A DNA stretch of 64,000 bases from JBBIQS01 sp037442205. Its GTDB lineage: Bacteria; Myxococcota; Myxococcia; Myxococcales; UBA5297. Position 1 is the stretch's first letter. Each line of letters starts with the position of its first letter. Both the position numbers and the translations under genes were made by a program. The stretch covers positions 1 to 64,000 of the forward strand of contig JBBIQS010000026.1 in assembly GCA_037442205.1 (NCBI GenBank), read 5' to 3'. Positions 34,197 through 43,157 of the stretch are shown here, in pieces. The notes under the pieces were generated by a model. That model was not told where the DNA came from. It made no database searches and was given only the letters and a program-made list of their open reading frames with translations.

Positions 34197-34922
34197 TCAG
34201 GGGTTTCCGGCGGCGCTGGTGGCTGGAGCGGGGCCGGGCTGGACCTTGGGCCATTCCCAGGCCGCGTCGATGACTCCGTAGGCCGCGATGCCCACCGCGG
34301 CCCAGAAGGCGCCGAGGAAGGTCCACTGCAGCTTCTTCGCCTTCTCCGGATCGGAGAAGCGGCCCTCGTTGCCCGGCAGCCGCAGCGACTCGAAGGAGAG
34401 CTTGCCGACCGCGGCCACGGTGAGCCCGGCCACCTCGAGCCCCAGCAAGGCCAGGCCCTTGGCCGGGCGCTGGGTCGCGAACTGCCCGACTCCAAAGGGA
34501 ATGAAGGCCAAGGTGTAGGGCGGCGGCTCGGGCGCGCGCAGGTTGAGTGTCGGCTCGGGGCGCGGGGTCGGATCCACCTTGCGCGAGCTCAGCTCGCGGC
34601 GTGCCTCCTCGGCAAAGTCGCAGAACGCGGGCGGAAACAGCGCCGGATCGACCTTGGTGTCGGGGGCCTTGGCGAAGAGCGCCTCGAGCGTGGAGCGCGC
34701 CAGGGCGCGGCTGTCGAGCGCGAAGTAGGAGGCCGAGAGGTAGAGCCGCGCCCGGCCCTCGGAGTCGGACGCCATCCCGCGCTCGAGCAGACGCTCCAGC
34801 TTGGCGGAGGAGGTCGTGTATTCGCCCTGCTCGTAGGCGTCGACGGCCTGGTTCAGCGCCGGATCCCCGGTAGCCGCCGCCAGGACTCCGGCCACCAACA
34901 GGTTTGCGTACGTCGAGAACAT
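34197..34922 (-). CDS. Exported TPR-like protein with C-terminal membrane segments
   Basis: From the ATG at 34922 the product is 241 residues; in-frame starts at 34931 and 34958 are alternatives, and none has a strong RBS. It opens with a signal peptide-like segment (LLVAGVLAAATG), then TPR-like helices (ALNQAVDAYEQGEYTTSSAKL, ARLYLSASYFALD) and a CDFAEEAR turn. After a Pro-rich linker, the C-terminal part has two hydrophobic helices with the AFIPFGVGQF motif and KGLALLGLEVAG, a pattern seen in small membrane domains of Myxococcota and Bacteroidetes TPR proteins. It is divergent from the gene at 35012. Confidence 0.65.
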   Translation of the reverse strand: MFSTYANLLVAGVLAAATGDPALNQAVDAYEQGEYTTSSAKLERLLERGMASDSEGRARLYLSASYFALDSRALARSTLEALFAKAPDTKVDPALFPPAFCDFAEEARRELSSRKVDPTPRPEPTLNLRAPEPPPYTLAFIPFGVGQFATQRPAKGLALLGLEVAGLTVAAVGKLSFESLRLPGNEGRFSDPEKAKKLQWTFLGAFWAAVGIAAYGVIDAAWEWPKVQPGPAPATSAAGNP

Positions 34923-35011
34923 GGCCGGCATTTGAGCGTGTCGGGCCCCGGCGGGCAACTCCGCGCCCCTGTGCTCCTCTCCTCCGGCTCCTCTAGAATA
35001 AGGTTGCTCCC

Positions 35012-36139
35012 ATGACTCGCTCTCGAATCCTTGCCGCGCTTGCCGCCGTAGTGATCGTGGCCGCTTGCCCGGAGACCATCCTCGGGCCTCCCGAGGAGGC
35101 GGCCGACACAGGCGTGCAACCGGCAGTCGACGGCGCCGTGGCAGGGCCGGATGCCGCCGACCAGTCCCAGGACGGCGGGACCTCCGCCGCCGACGGCGGC
35201 GCCCAGGACACCGGACTCGACGCAGGCACCAGTGCCGGCGATGCCGCCAGCCTTCCGATCAACTTCGGGGCGATGACCCTCTCCGCCGGAAAAGGCCAGG
35301 TCAACCAGCCGCTGTACGCGGTCCATGGCACCGCGGCGGACGACGTCTGGGCGGTGGGCGCCAATGGCTACGTGCTCCACTACGACGGGACTCAGTGGAC
35401 GGAGATCTATCGGAACCCGGGCAACAACAACTATGGCGTCCTCGCCGAGACGGGCGGCGCCTTCGTGGTCGGTAGGTCGGGGCTGGTGCTGTCCTGCACC
35501 GTCGCCGGCGGGTGCTCGGACCTGGGTCTTGGCGGCCAGAATCTCCTGGCCGTGGTTCGCGACGCCGACCGCAATCTCTGGGCCGCCGGGACGACCGGCA
35601 TCAGCCTGATCAGCCAGAGTGGCGGGAGCTGGTCTGCCTCCTCGGTGTTCCCCACGGTGATGCCGGTGAACGCGCTGGCCCTTGCCGGCGGGGAGCTGTT
35701 CGGAGTGGGAGGCCCGTCGGGTGCCGCCTCGCTGCGGGTGGCGCATCGGGCGAACCAGAGTTGGACCGCCGAGTCGACCGACACCGCCAGCGGCCAGGGC
35801 CAACTCAACGGCGCCTGGATGAGCCCGGACGGCGCGCTGCTCGCGGTCGGCGACAAGGGAGAGACCGCGCGCCGCGCTCCAGGTGGCCGATGGACGTTCG
35901 AGCGCCCCAGGGAAACCTTCAGCTGGCTGAGCGTGTCTGGGGACGCCGCCGATCGCGCCTACGCCGTCGGAGATGGTGGCTTGATGGCGCGCTGGAACGG
36001 GACCTCCTGGTCCACCTTCGCGCCGCCGGTGATCACGCCTCTCTATTCGATCTGGGCGGGGCGCGAACGCTCCTCCGGCCGCGCCGTCTACTTCGCCGTG
36101 GGCGGGAGCGCGAGCACTGTGATCCTCATTGGCCAGTGA
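35012..36139 (+). CDS. Lipoprotein with WAVG-type propeller repeats
   Basis: This 375-residue protein has a signal ending VAAC, then an Asp/Gly/Ala linker of about 60 residues, then a propeller-like domain with recurring LYAVHGTAADDVWAVGANG, GSWSASS and RAYAVGDGGLMARWNGTSW. Such repeats are frequent in surface lipoproteins of Myxococcota. No catalytic residues are evident. AAGG lies about 10 nt before the ATG. The stop lies 12 bp from the end of the convergent kinase gene. Confidence 0.75.
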   Translation: MTRSRILAALAAVVIVAACPETILGPPEEAADTGVQPAVDGAVAGPDAADQSQDGGTSAADGGAQDTGLDAGTSAGDAASLPINFGAMTLSAGKGQVNQPLYAVHGTAADDVWAVGANGYVLHYDGTQWTEIYRNPGNNNYGVLAETGGAFVVGRSGLVLSCTVAGGCSDLGLGGQNLLAVVRDADRNLWAAGTTGISLISQSGGSWSASSVFPTVMPVNALALAGGELFGVGGPSGAASLRVAHRANQSWTAESTDTASGQGQLNGAWMSPDGALLAVGDKGETARRAPGGRWTFERPRETFSWLSVSGDAADRAYAVGDGGLMARWNGTSWSTFAPPVITPLYSIWAGRERSSGRAVYFAVGGSASTVILIGQ

Positions 36140-36151
36140 GGTCCGGCGGCC

Positions 36152-37852
36152 TCACGGAGTGCTGTCGAGGCGCACCAGCTTCACGCGCTTCTCGAGCGTC
36201 TGGCCGGAGGCGAGCTCCACCGCCTCCAGATACGGCTGGAAGTAGGGATTCTTGAGCGCGAGCTGGTGAGGGCCGCTGGGCAGCTCGAGCGCGAAGTCCA
36301 TCTTCCCTCGGGCCACGACCTTGCCGTCGACCTCGATGTCGGCCCAGGGAGAGACGTGCACCGACAGCCTGGCCGGAGCCGCGGAAGCCTGCGGGGCCGG
36401 CGCCGGTGGCTGGAGCTGGGGTGGAGCGACAGGAGCCGGGGCCGGGCGCGGGTCGGCTTTGGCGGCGACGCTCTTGGGAGCTTTCGCAGGATCTTTCTTG
36501 GGGCTCGGCGCGGCGGCCGAAGGCGCGATCGCTGGCCTCTCCAGGATCGGATCGGCAGGCGCGGGAGCAGGCACGGCGGATTCCGCTCGCTCCGGGGTCC
36601 CGGCAGATTGGGGACCGGGAGCCGTCTGCTCGCGCACGGCCACCCGAGGATTTGAAAGGGGTTGTCCGACCGGGAGCCAGCTCCAGAGCGCTCCGCCGGC
36701 AACCGCGGTCGCCGCCAGCGCTGCCGCGGGCCAGACCCATCGCCGCTCGGCCTTGGGGGGATTGTCGAGCGCCGCCAGCAGTCCCTCCATCGCCGGATAG
36801 CGATCGGCCGGGCTCGAGCTCATGCCCTTGGCCAGCACCTGGTTCAGCCAGGGCGGCAGCTGATTGCGGTGCTCCGGTTCGCGGGTACCCAGGGCCCGCT
36901 TGGCGATGGCGGAGATCGACTCCAGCGTGGCCCCGGGCAGCGGCCGCTCGCCGTAGAGCCCCTCGTAGAGCGCGACGCAGAAGCTGTACTGATCGGTGCG
37001 CGCGTCGCTGGGCTGGCCGGCGAGCTGCTCCGGAGCCATGTAGGCCGGCGTCCCGACCACTGCTCCGGACATGGTCAGCGACGCCTCGAGCAGGCCGGGC
37101 CCGGACTTGGCCAGCGAGTCGTGGGTGCTGGCGGTGAGCGGCCTCGGCCCGGTGGCCCGGGCCAGCCCGAAGTCGGTGACCCGCACCCGCCCGTCGCGCC
37201 CGAGCAGCACGTTGTCGGGCTTGAAGTCGCGGTGGATCAGGCCCGCGGCGTGGGCAGCGGCCAGCCCACGGCCGGCGAGGAGGAACTTCTCCAGGACCTC
37301 GCGCGGAGGCCGCGTCGCTTCGTGCAGCCAGTGCCCCAGGCTGCCGCCGTTGACGTACTCCATGGCCACGAAGACCTGCTCGCCGAACGTGCCCACGTCG
37401 AAGACGGTGATCACGTTCGGATGCGACAGCCGGGCCATGGCCTGCGCTTCCCGCCGCAGGCGGGTGGCCGCCTCGCTGAGCCGGGAGCCGACGACGTCGG
37501 CCCGCATCAACTTGATGGCCACCTTGCGCGCCAGCTCCGGGTCGTTGGCCAAGTAGACGATGCCCATGCCGCCGGCCCCGAGCGGCCGGAGGATGACGTA
37601 GCGGCCCAGCAGCGCTCCGCGAGGGAGCCAAGTCGACTCGACGCCGGGCAATCCCGAGGAGCCGGCGTTGCGATCGGAGGGGGGCGAGGTCTTGGAGAGG
37701 CCCTCGGCCAGTGCCGCCACCACCTGGCGGCAGTTGGCGCAGTCGCGCATGTGGTGCTCGACGCGCGCCGCCTCCTCGGGCTCCAGAAGCCCGTCGGCGA
37801 ATTCGGCGAGGGCGTTCTCGTCCGGGCAAGTGGTGGGGGTGGGGGGAGGCAT
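36152..37852 (-). CDS. Membrane Ser/Thr protein kinase with zinc-finger head and PEGA domain
   Basis: This 566-residue protein starts with a zf-HC2-like zinc finger (C9, H34, C38, C41), the motif of ZAS anti-sigma factors. The Hanks-type kinase domain follows (about 85-365: GAGGMG loop 92-97, K114, HRDFKPDN with D209, DFG D227, GTPAYMAPEQ). One transmembrane helix sits near 390, then an Ala/Pro-rich linker, and a C-terminal PEGA domain (IEVDGKVVARG). It starts 9 bp after the sigma gene stop. The zinc finger suggests it may both bind the sigma factor and phosphorylate it or others in response to envelope signals; that link is inference. Confidence 0.92.
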   Translation of the reverse strand: MPPPTPTTCPDENALAEFADGLLEPEEAARVEHHMRDCANCRQVVAALAEGLSKTSPPSDRNAGSSGLPGVESTWLPRGALLGRYVILRPLGAGGMGIVYLANDPELARKVAIKLMRADVVGSRLSEAATRLRREAQAMARLSHPNVITVFDVGTFGEQVFVAMEYVNGGSLGHWLHEATRPPREVLEKFLLAGRGLAAAHAAGLIHRDFKPDNVLLGRDGRVRVTDFGLARATGPRPLTASTHDSLAKSGPGLLEASLTMSGAVVGTPAYMAPEQLAGQPSDARTDQYSFCVALYEGLYGERPLPGATLESISAIAKRALGTREPEHRNQLPPWLNQVLAKGMSSSPADRYPAMEGLLAALDNPPKAERRWVWPAAALAATAVAGGALWSWLPVGQPLSNPRVAVREQTAPGPQSAGTPERAESAVPAPAPADPILERPAIAPSAAAPSPKKDPAKAPKSVAAKADPRPAPAPVAPPQLQPPAPAPQASAAPARLSVHVSPWADIEVDGKVVARGKMDFALELPSGPHQLALKNPYFQPYLEAVELASGQTLEKRVKLVRLDSTP

Positions 37853-37861
37853 CGGCGTGGG

Positions 37862-38803
37862 CTAGCGCGGCTTCCTCACCCGCAGGTAGCGGGAGATGCT
37901 GGCGTTCATCTCGCTGCGGATCAGCCGCATGAAGCTCTCGATCTCCGAGGGGCGCAGGCGAAGCTTCACGGCCAGGCGGTTGCGGGTCTCGTCGAGCAGT
38001 TGCTTGCGGGTTTGGACCAGCCAGCGGGCCACCGTCGAGCGGTGGGTCTTGAAGAGCTCGCCGATCTTGTCGATGTTCAGCCCGTCCACCACGCTCAGGC
38101 GCAACACGTTGATCTGGCGGTCCGAGAGGGAATCGAGCGCCCCGTGGAAGGCTTCCTTGAAATCGTTCTGGTAGCGCCGGCGGAGGAAGTCGAGCTCGGG
38201 ATCCCCGGTCATCGGCAGCTCGTCCGAGCCGGCGTCGTCGATCGGGATCTCCGGCTTCCGCTGCGCCTTCTGGTTGAGGGCGGTGCGGATCGCCGCCGCC
38301 CGCAGCCAGGCCGCCAGCGAGCCGCGACCGGTGTAGTCGGCGATCTTGGCCCGCTTGCCCTGGTGCGAGACGAACAGCTTCTGGCGCAGCTGCTGCTGGA
38401 TCTCCTCGACCGCCGCGGGGTTGGAGTCGATCCGCGCCAGGGCGCGCAGCACCTGCGGCATCCAATCCCTGTCGAAGGCCGCCAGCGCCTGCGGAAGCCC
38501 CAGCGCGCAGCCGCAGGCCAGGTAGAGCTCCTGCCCGCGCACTTCCCCCAGGGCCGCCAACGGCGCGGTCCCGTTGGGAAGGCGCTCGGCCAGGTGGCGG
38601 CAGAAGGCCTCGGCAGGGACCTGGACGTCAGGCCAGGCCGCCTGGGCGGTCTCGAGGATGTCCTGGAGCGCGTTCTCCAACTCCTGCGGCGGGCGAGCGG
38701 CGGCCGAGTGGGCGTAGTGAGCCCAGAAGGCGTCGGAGAGGTTGCCGGAGTCGCGGCGGCCGTCGCCTCTCTGGGAACGGCCGGATCGTCGCTGTGAGTT
38801 CAT
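37862..38803 (-). CDS. Sigma-70 family factor, Myxococcales gmx1-like
   Basis: This 313-residue protein has a long N-terminal region (1-125), a region-2-like part (about 130-185: QQQLRQKLF, YTGRGSLAAWLRAAAIRTALN) and a region 4 (about 235-290: LSDRQINVLRL, IGELFKTHRSTVARWL). Length and the GRGSLAAWLR motif fit the Myxococcales-specific sigma family (TIGR03001 type), not canonical ECF factors. The ATG at 38803 has no strong RBS. The downstream kinase with an anti-sigma-like zinc finger is its likely regulator. The upstream decayed region carries no recognisable promoter for it. Confidence 0.85.
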   Translation of the reverse strand: MNSQRRSGRSQRGDGRRDSGNLSDAFWAHYAHSAAARPPQELENALQDILETAQAAWPDVQVPAEAFCRHLAERLPNGTAPLAALGEVRGQELYLACGCALGLPQALAAFDRDWMPQVLRALARIDSNPAAVEEIQQQLRQKLFVSHQGKRAKIADYTGRGSLAAWLRAAAIRTALNQKAQRKPEIPIDDAGSDELPMTGDPELDFLRRRYQNDFKEAFHGALDSLSDRQINVLRLSVVDGLNIDKIGELFKTHRSTVARWLVQTRKQLLDETRNRLAVKLRLRPSEIESFMRLIRSEMNASISRYLRVRKPR

Positions 38804-39272
38804 CGAGTGGAGGCGGGCCTGGGAAGGAAACCGAGGCCCTTACAGTACAGGAGGCGCGGTCAGCGCGCATCCGGCCCCCGAGGCGAGCGATCTCCGCGAC
38901 CCTTGGCGATCTGAGGATGCTGGTTTGGCCGCCGGCCGCGCCGGGCAGCGCGCCGCCCTCGATTCGCCGCTCGCCGCGGGATGAGGCAAGTCTGCCATCG
39001 AAGGACGCGGAGTTGTTGGCCTGGTTGCCATTGCTTCGGCTGGCGCTGGTCTCTTCGGCGAGCTGGTGAGCGAGCGCGATCAGAGCGCGCTCTTCGGCGA
39101 CGGCGACGTCGACACCTACAAGGTGACGCTCTCGGTCGGCAACGGGCACTTCGCCGAGAAGGTCGGCGAAGCGGATTGGATTGCCCGCTGGCTCCGGGCG
39201 ACGGCCGTGCGGCGAGGCGGCCAATCCTGTCGCCTGGCCGCGCGCCACTCACCGCGCGAAGATGTAGACCGC

Positions 39273-39407
39273 ACCTGGGCGTGGGACGGGATGACCTGGA
39301 CCGAGCGCGTCCCTGCGGCCTCTCCTGCCGGGTATGCCTTCCACCCGCTGGCGTTCGACAGCGCGCGAGGCCAGGTGGCGCTCTTCGGCGGCTTTGGTGG
39401 GAACGGG
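39273..39407 (+). pseudogene. Kelch-repeat gene fragment
   Basis: The frame reads TWAWDGMTWTERVPAASP and then AFDSARGQVALFGGFGGNG, the TW.WDG..W and FDSARG.V.LFGG pattern of kelch propeller blades common in Myxococcota surface proteins. A weaker trace (QSALFGDGDVDTY) lies 200 bp upstream in the same frame. There is only about one blade, with no start or stop context, so this is a leftover of a larger gene. Confidence 0.5.
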
Positions 39408-39556
39408 AGTACGGCCCGTAGCCATCGGGGGCGGCGCAGTCCCGGGCACCGGGATGGCTGAGCCGACAGGTGTCCATCGAGCGAAATTGCCGGCTTTCCG
39501 CAGGGCCAGCGCCGAGCGGACGCGCCCGCCTGCGGAGAAAAGCGACTCTCCGCTGC

Positions 39557-39580
39557 GACAACTCCAGGGCGGGCTTGTCC
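39557..39580 (+). promoter_or_regulatory. ECF-like two-part promoter motif without a gene
   Basis: GACAA (39557-39561), 14 bp, TGTCC (39576-39580). The flanks match the copy at 41798 (GAGAAAAG upstream; GTTGAA, CCGAATGGAC and GTTCCC downstream). Where that copy is followed by a start codon, this one has GCGATCC in place of ATGATCC. Confidence 0.45.
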
Positions 39581-39765
39581 TCCGGTTGAAAGCTCCGAAT
39601 GGACGGTTCCCAAGTCGCCGTGGAGAGAAGCAGCGATCCACCGCCGAGGCCAACGTCGCTGGATATCCGGGGACTTTCACGATTGCGCCAAGTCCGTGAC
39701 GGATTCGGAGGGCAGCTCGCAATTAGACCGGTGTCAGCGCCGCTGGGCGCGGGAAAGGTGGCCCC

Positions 39766-40728
39766 ATGTCGTTCTGGAAGAAGCTAATGGCGTTCTTCGC
39801 CGAGGCGACCACGCCGGAGGAGGCGGTGCGGATCTTCGCCGATCCCACCAAGTCCGAGGACACCCGGCGGGCGCAGATCGGCTACATCGAGAGCCTGTCG
39901 GACAAGCTCCCCGGCGGCGATGAGGCGTCCAAGTCCAAGGCCAGCGCCGCCTTCGTCGGCCTGACGCCGGCCTGCCGCGACGCCCAGCCCTGGGTTCGCG
40001 CCACCGCCGCCGCCGGCCTTTCCGAGCTCGCGGGCTGCTACCGCAATGACATCGATCCCGCGGCGATCCAGGCCGCCCTCGACGCGCTGGTGCCCAACCT
40101 GCGGGACGCCGACCGCGACGTGCGCAAGAAGACCGCCCGGGCCATCGCCAGCTTGGAGGACGTCCTCAAGGACGAGGCGGCGCGGGCCGCGCTGGCCGAC
40201 GCCGTCGCCCCGCTGTGCCAGGCCGCCGAGCCCGAGGTCCGCTCGGCCGCGATCTTCGGGCTGGGCTGCTTCGGACAGGCGGCGCGCAAGCACTTCCCAC
40301 GCGCCGAGGCCCTGCTCAGCGACTCCGACGCCGCGGTTCGCTCGAGCGCCGCCAGCGCGCTGTGGATGCTCGGCGAGGTCGATCCGTCCGCGGAGCTGAT
40401 CGAGAAGCTGGTGCGCCTGGTCCACAGCGATCCCGCTCCGCGGGTCCGCGCCGACGTCGCCAACGCCCTGGGCAAGGTGCAGGGCCACTCGGCCGACGTG
40501 GTCCCGGCCCTGGCGCGGGCGATGGAAGACGACGACAAGGACGTCCGCCACATGGCCATCTTCGCCATCGGCGATCACCGCGAGGCCGCCGAGCCGGCGG
40601 TCCCCAAGCTGGCGAAGCTGCTCTCCAATCCCGAGCACCAGGAGGCGGCGATGTTCGCCCTGCGCGCGGTAGGGACCGAGCAGGCCCACGCGGCGCTCAA
40701 GAGCGCCGGCCTGCCGCTCGAAGACTGA
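39766..40728 (+). CDS. HEAT-repeat protein
   Basis: This 320-residue soluble protein has an N-terminal amphipathic stretch (MSFWKKLMAFFAEATTPEEA) and about six HEAT/PBS-lyase-like helical repeats of 30-40 residues with recurring D..VR..AA.ALG or similar (RDVRKKTARAIASLED, AAVRSSAASALWMLGE, PRVRADVANALGKVQG). Such proteins are scaffolds for protein binding. AAGG lies before the ATG. No partner is evident; the next gene starts 150 bp away. Confidence 0.8.
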   Translation: MSFWKKLMAFFAEATTPEEAVRIFADPTKSEDTRRAQIGYIESLSDKLPGGDEASKSKASAAFVGLTPACRDAQPWVRATAAAGLSELAGCYRNDIDPAAIQAALDALVPNLRDADRDVRKKTARAIASLEDVLKDEAARAALADAVAPLCQAAEPEVRSAAIFGLGCFGQAARKHFPRAEALLSDSDAAVRSSAASALWMLGEVDPSAELIEKLVRLVHSDPAPRVRADVANALGKVQGHSADVVPALARAMEDDDKDVRHMAIFAIGDHREAAEPAVPKLAKLLSNPEHQEAAMFALRAVGTEQAHAALKSAGLPLED

Positions 40729-40881
40729 CGAGCCGTTCCAGAACCCAGCTGCAACCCCCGTCCTGCGCGCCGCGGAGGGCGGGCTGGGGAGAGCTCTGTC
40801 TCTGAGCCCCGGATTTCGAAGGAGTCGCTGCTCCAATTTCGGAGCAGGTCAACGCTGCAAGTGTGCGAGGGAGTATTTCAA

Positions 40882-41637
40882 ATGCTTTACGTCATTGGAT
40901 CGCTGCTCACCTTGATCGCGGGAATCATGTCGATCGTGGTGCTGGTCGCTGCGTTCAAGAAGAGCGTGGGCCAGGGCCTGCTGTCGCTGTTCGTCCCGCT
41001 CTACATCCTTTATTTCGCCTTCACCCAGTACGCCTCGCCCAAGAAGAAGCTGATCCTGGGCACCTGGATCGGGGGCGCCGTCGTCGGCGGGGCTCTGTTG
41101 GTGACGGCGATCCAGCAGTCGGCGACCGCGCTTCAGAGCGCTCTCACCGAGGCCGTAAAGGAAGCCAGCAAAAGCGCGCCCGCCGAGGGCGTGCCGGCGG
41201 CCGCCGCGGCTCCGGCGGCAGGGCCGGCCACCTGGGTCAAGCTCGAGAAGATGGGCCTCAAGGTAGAAATGCCCGCCGGGTCGAAGGCCGAGGCGATGGG
41301 CAGCGACTCGCCCAGCTACATGGTCAACCCGGAGGATTACTCCTACACCGTGATGGTCGCGACGGTGACCGAGGCCCACGCCTCGACCTACGACGCCGCG
41401 GTCAAGGAGGTCCAGAGTATGAACCCTGGGTTCAAGAGCTTCACCAAGAAGTCCAAGACCGCCGACGGCTGGGTGCTGGAGTTCGAGAGCGCCTCGGCGA
41501 TGGACAACTCGCCGCTCTACGGAGTGGTGGTTCGCAAGACCATCGGGGGCAAGGGCTACGAGTGCACCCGCAACGAGAACGCCAAGGCGTTGCGCGACGC
41601 CGTCTCCAAGGCTTGCGCCACGCTGGCGAAGATGTAG
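40882..41637 (+). CDS. Membrane protein with three N-terminal helices and a soluble domain
   Basis: The ATG at 40882 has GAGGGAG upstream (a GTG at 40861 is less likely); 251 residues. Three hydrophobic helices (about 1-25, 33-50, 58-80) are followed by an Ala/Pro linker and a soluble domain (about 118-251) with KMGLKVEMPAGS, YSYTVMVATVTEA and a final CTRNENAKALRDAVSKAC. The soluble part has the look of small mixed alpha/beta periplasmic domains that occur in lipoproteins of this group. No family is recognised. A CTGCTCC/GGAGCAG hairpin at 40828-40847 lies upstream. Confidence 0.7.
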   Translation: MLYVIGSLLTLIAGIMSIVVLVAAFKKSVGQGLLSLFVPLYILYFAFTQYASPKKKLILGTWIGGAVVGGALLVTAIQQSATALQSALTEAVKEASKSAPAEGVPAAAAAPAAGPATWVKLEKMGLKVEMPAGSKAEAMGSDSPSYMVNPEDYSYTVMVATVTEAHASTYDAAVKEVQSMNPGFKSFTKKSKTADGWVLEFESASAMDNSPLYGVVVRKTIGGKGYECTRNENAKALRDAVSKACATLAKM

Positions 41638-41797
41638 TTCGGCCAGGGGATCGCCCGCCGCCGACGCATGAGGGTGCGCCGGCGGCGGGCGTTCTCCGTC
41701 GAGTCGCGCGGTCGCTCGAGAGCCGTCGCATCGCGCGGCGCATCGTCGTCGACGCCGCCGACGCCGCGGCCCGGCGAGAAAAGGCGCGCTTCGCTGC

Positions 41798-41821
41798 GAC
41801 AACTTTCCGCCCCGCCTGTCC
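41798..41821 (+). promoter_or_regulatory. ECF-like two-part promoter motif
   Basis: GACAA (41798-41802), 14 bp, TGTCC (41817-41821), 50 bp before the ATG at 41872. It is preceded by CGAGAAAAG and TTCGCTGC. This is the best-matching copy. Confidence 0.5.
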
Positions 41822-41871
41822 ACCTGTTGAAGGCACCGAATGGACAGTTCCCGAGACCCAAGGAGCGAAAG

Positions 41872-42297
41872 ATGATCCGCAATCTGACTGTGATGGCGTT
41901 GGCGCTGGTGGCCTTTTCCTGCAAGGGCGGCTCCGTCGCCGGCAGCTACACCCTCGACAAGGCGGCGATGGGCAAGATCGCCGCCGAGCAGATCGCCAAG
42001 ATGCCCGAGGACCAGAAGGCCTTCGGCAAGCTGGCGGCGGAGCTGCTCAAGCAGATGGAGATCAACCTCACCCTGGCCGAGGGCGGCAAGGGCGAGATGA
42101 TGATGAAGATGCCCAACCCCTTCGCCGGGAAGGATGCCAAACCGGAGGCCAAGACCGAGGCCATCACCTGGGAGAAGGACGAGGCCGGCGTCGTGACCAT
42201 CAAGGGGAAGGACCCGGTCAGCTGCAAGGTCGACGGCTCCCGGCTGACCTGCAGCGACGCGAAGAAGGAGCAGGCGCTGATCTTCGTGAAGAGCTGA
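41872..42297 (+). CDS. Small lipoprotein of unknown function
   Basis: The ATG at 41872 has AAGGAG upstream; 141 residues. The lipobox is AFSC. The mature protein is charged and mostly helical at first (DKAAMGKIAAEQIAKMPEDQKAFGKLAAELLKQMEI), then beta-rich (LTLAEGGKGEMMMKM, VVTIKGKDPVSCKVDGSRLTC) with one Cys pair that could form a disulfide. It begins a run of three small genes in the same direction. Confidence 0.7.
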   Translation: MIRNLTVMALALVAFSCKGGSVAGSYTLDKAAMGKIAAEQIAKMPEDQKAFGKLAAELLKQMEINLTLAEGGKGEMMMKMPNPFAGKDAKPEAKTEAITWEKDEAGVVTIKGKDPVSCKVDGSRLTCSDAKKEQALIFVKS

Positions 42298-42332
42298 GCA
42301 GCCAGGCGCTCCAACGCTTTCCGGAGAAACAC

Positions 42333-43061
42333 ATGGGACTTCTCGACAAGATGAAGAACCTGGTCGGCGGGCACGGCGTAAAGGTGGCGATCACCGCGAT
42401 CGAGCGCCAGCCGGCAGCGTCCGCCTCACTTCCCCTGCACGACAGCATCCTCAAGGGCCGGATCCAGATCTCCGGGGAGAAGGAAGCCGTCATCCTGAAG
42501 CACGTCTTCGAGCTCAAGGCCATCTACGATACCGAGGGCTCCTACCGCGAGGTGCGGTTGGCCGACTCGGTCAACGAGGGCCAGATCATCGGCGTGCCGT
42601 ACACCTGGCCGTACACCCTGCGCCCCGGGCAGATCGCGGAGGACTCGTTCTCGGTGGGGCCGTTCGAGATCCCTGCCGCCATGCAGGAGCTGCAGCTCAC
42701 GCCCGAGGACGCCGCCAGCAATCCCAAGGTGCGGATCGAGCTCAAGGCCATCGCAGACGTGAAGGGGACTCCGGTCGACGCCTCGGCCAAGCAGGCGGTG
42801 CGCATCATCGCCGGCGCCGCGGACGCCGCCTCGCGCGAGCGGAGGATCGCCGAGCTGCGCGTCGCTCTCGACGCCAAGGGCGCGGTCTACCGCATCGAGC
42901 CCGGCAGCGGGGAGATCCTGGTCAGCGTCGCCGACGGCGCCGGCAATGTCGCCAAGCTCTCGGCGGCGATGGACGGCCTGGGAATGGGAGGCTGGTTCTC
43001 GGGCGACTGGTCGGCCGTTTCGATCGGCGACTACAAGTTCGAGAAGGTCTCCGGCCTCTGA
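42333..43061 (+). CDS. Putative arrestin-like (Spo0M/Vps26-type) protein
   Basis: The ATG at 42333 follows GGAG and lies 35 bp after the lipoprotein stop; 242 residues. No signal peptide. The first 150 residues are beta-rich with a strand order like arrestin folds (KVAITAIERQ, LKGRIQISGEKEAVILKHVFELKAIY, YTWPYTLRPGQIAEDSFSVGPFEIP, a typical Spo0M-like response of paired sandwiches). The C-terminal 70 residues hold an amphipathic helix and DLGMGGWFSGDW-like strand. The Spo0M assignment rests on pattern only. In other bacteria such proteins act in sporulation or stress; here the role is unknown. Confidence 0.5.
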   Translation: MGLLDKMKNLVGGHGVKVAITAIERQPAASASLPLHDSILKGRIQISGEKEAVILKHVFELKAIYDTEGSYREVRLADSVNEGQIIGVPYTWPYTLRPGQIAEDSFSVGPFEIPAAMQELQLTPEDAASNPKVRIELKAIADVKGTPVDASAKQAVRIIAGAADAASRERRIAELRVALDAKGAVYRIEPGSGEILVSVADGAGNVAKLSAAMDGLGMGGWFSGDWSAVSIGDYKFEKVSGL

Positions 43062-43157
43062 GGATGACCGAGCGAGGCCGGGCGGCTGCCGGGTTCGGGC
43101 CGAGCTTTGTGCCGAACCCTGCGTCCCCCTCCTCTGAAAGAGCCAGAAGAAAAACCC

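Larger units (their letters stand above)
38804..39765. other. Decayed 960-bp region without an intact gene
   Basis: No frame here has a start, an RBS and coherent protein together. It contains a kelch-repeat fragment (39273-39407), a promoter-like motif with no gene behind it (39557-39580), and about 85 bp similar to the sequence just before the gene at 41872, ending where that gene's ATG should be. I see no terminal repeats or transposase that would mark an insertion. Confidence 0.6.

Noticed and set aside
36126..38465. A 779-codon leftward frame through the kinase and sigma genes
   Set aside because: It is in a different phase from both proteins, which have full motif sets.
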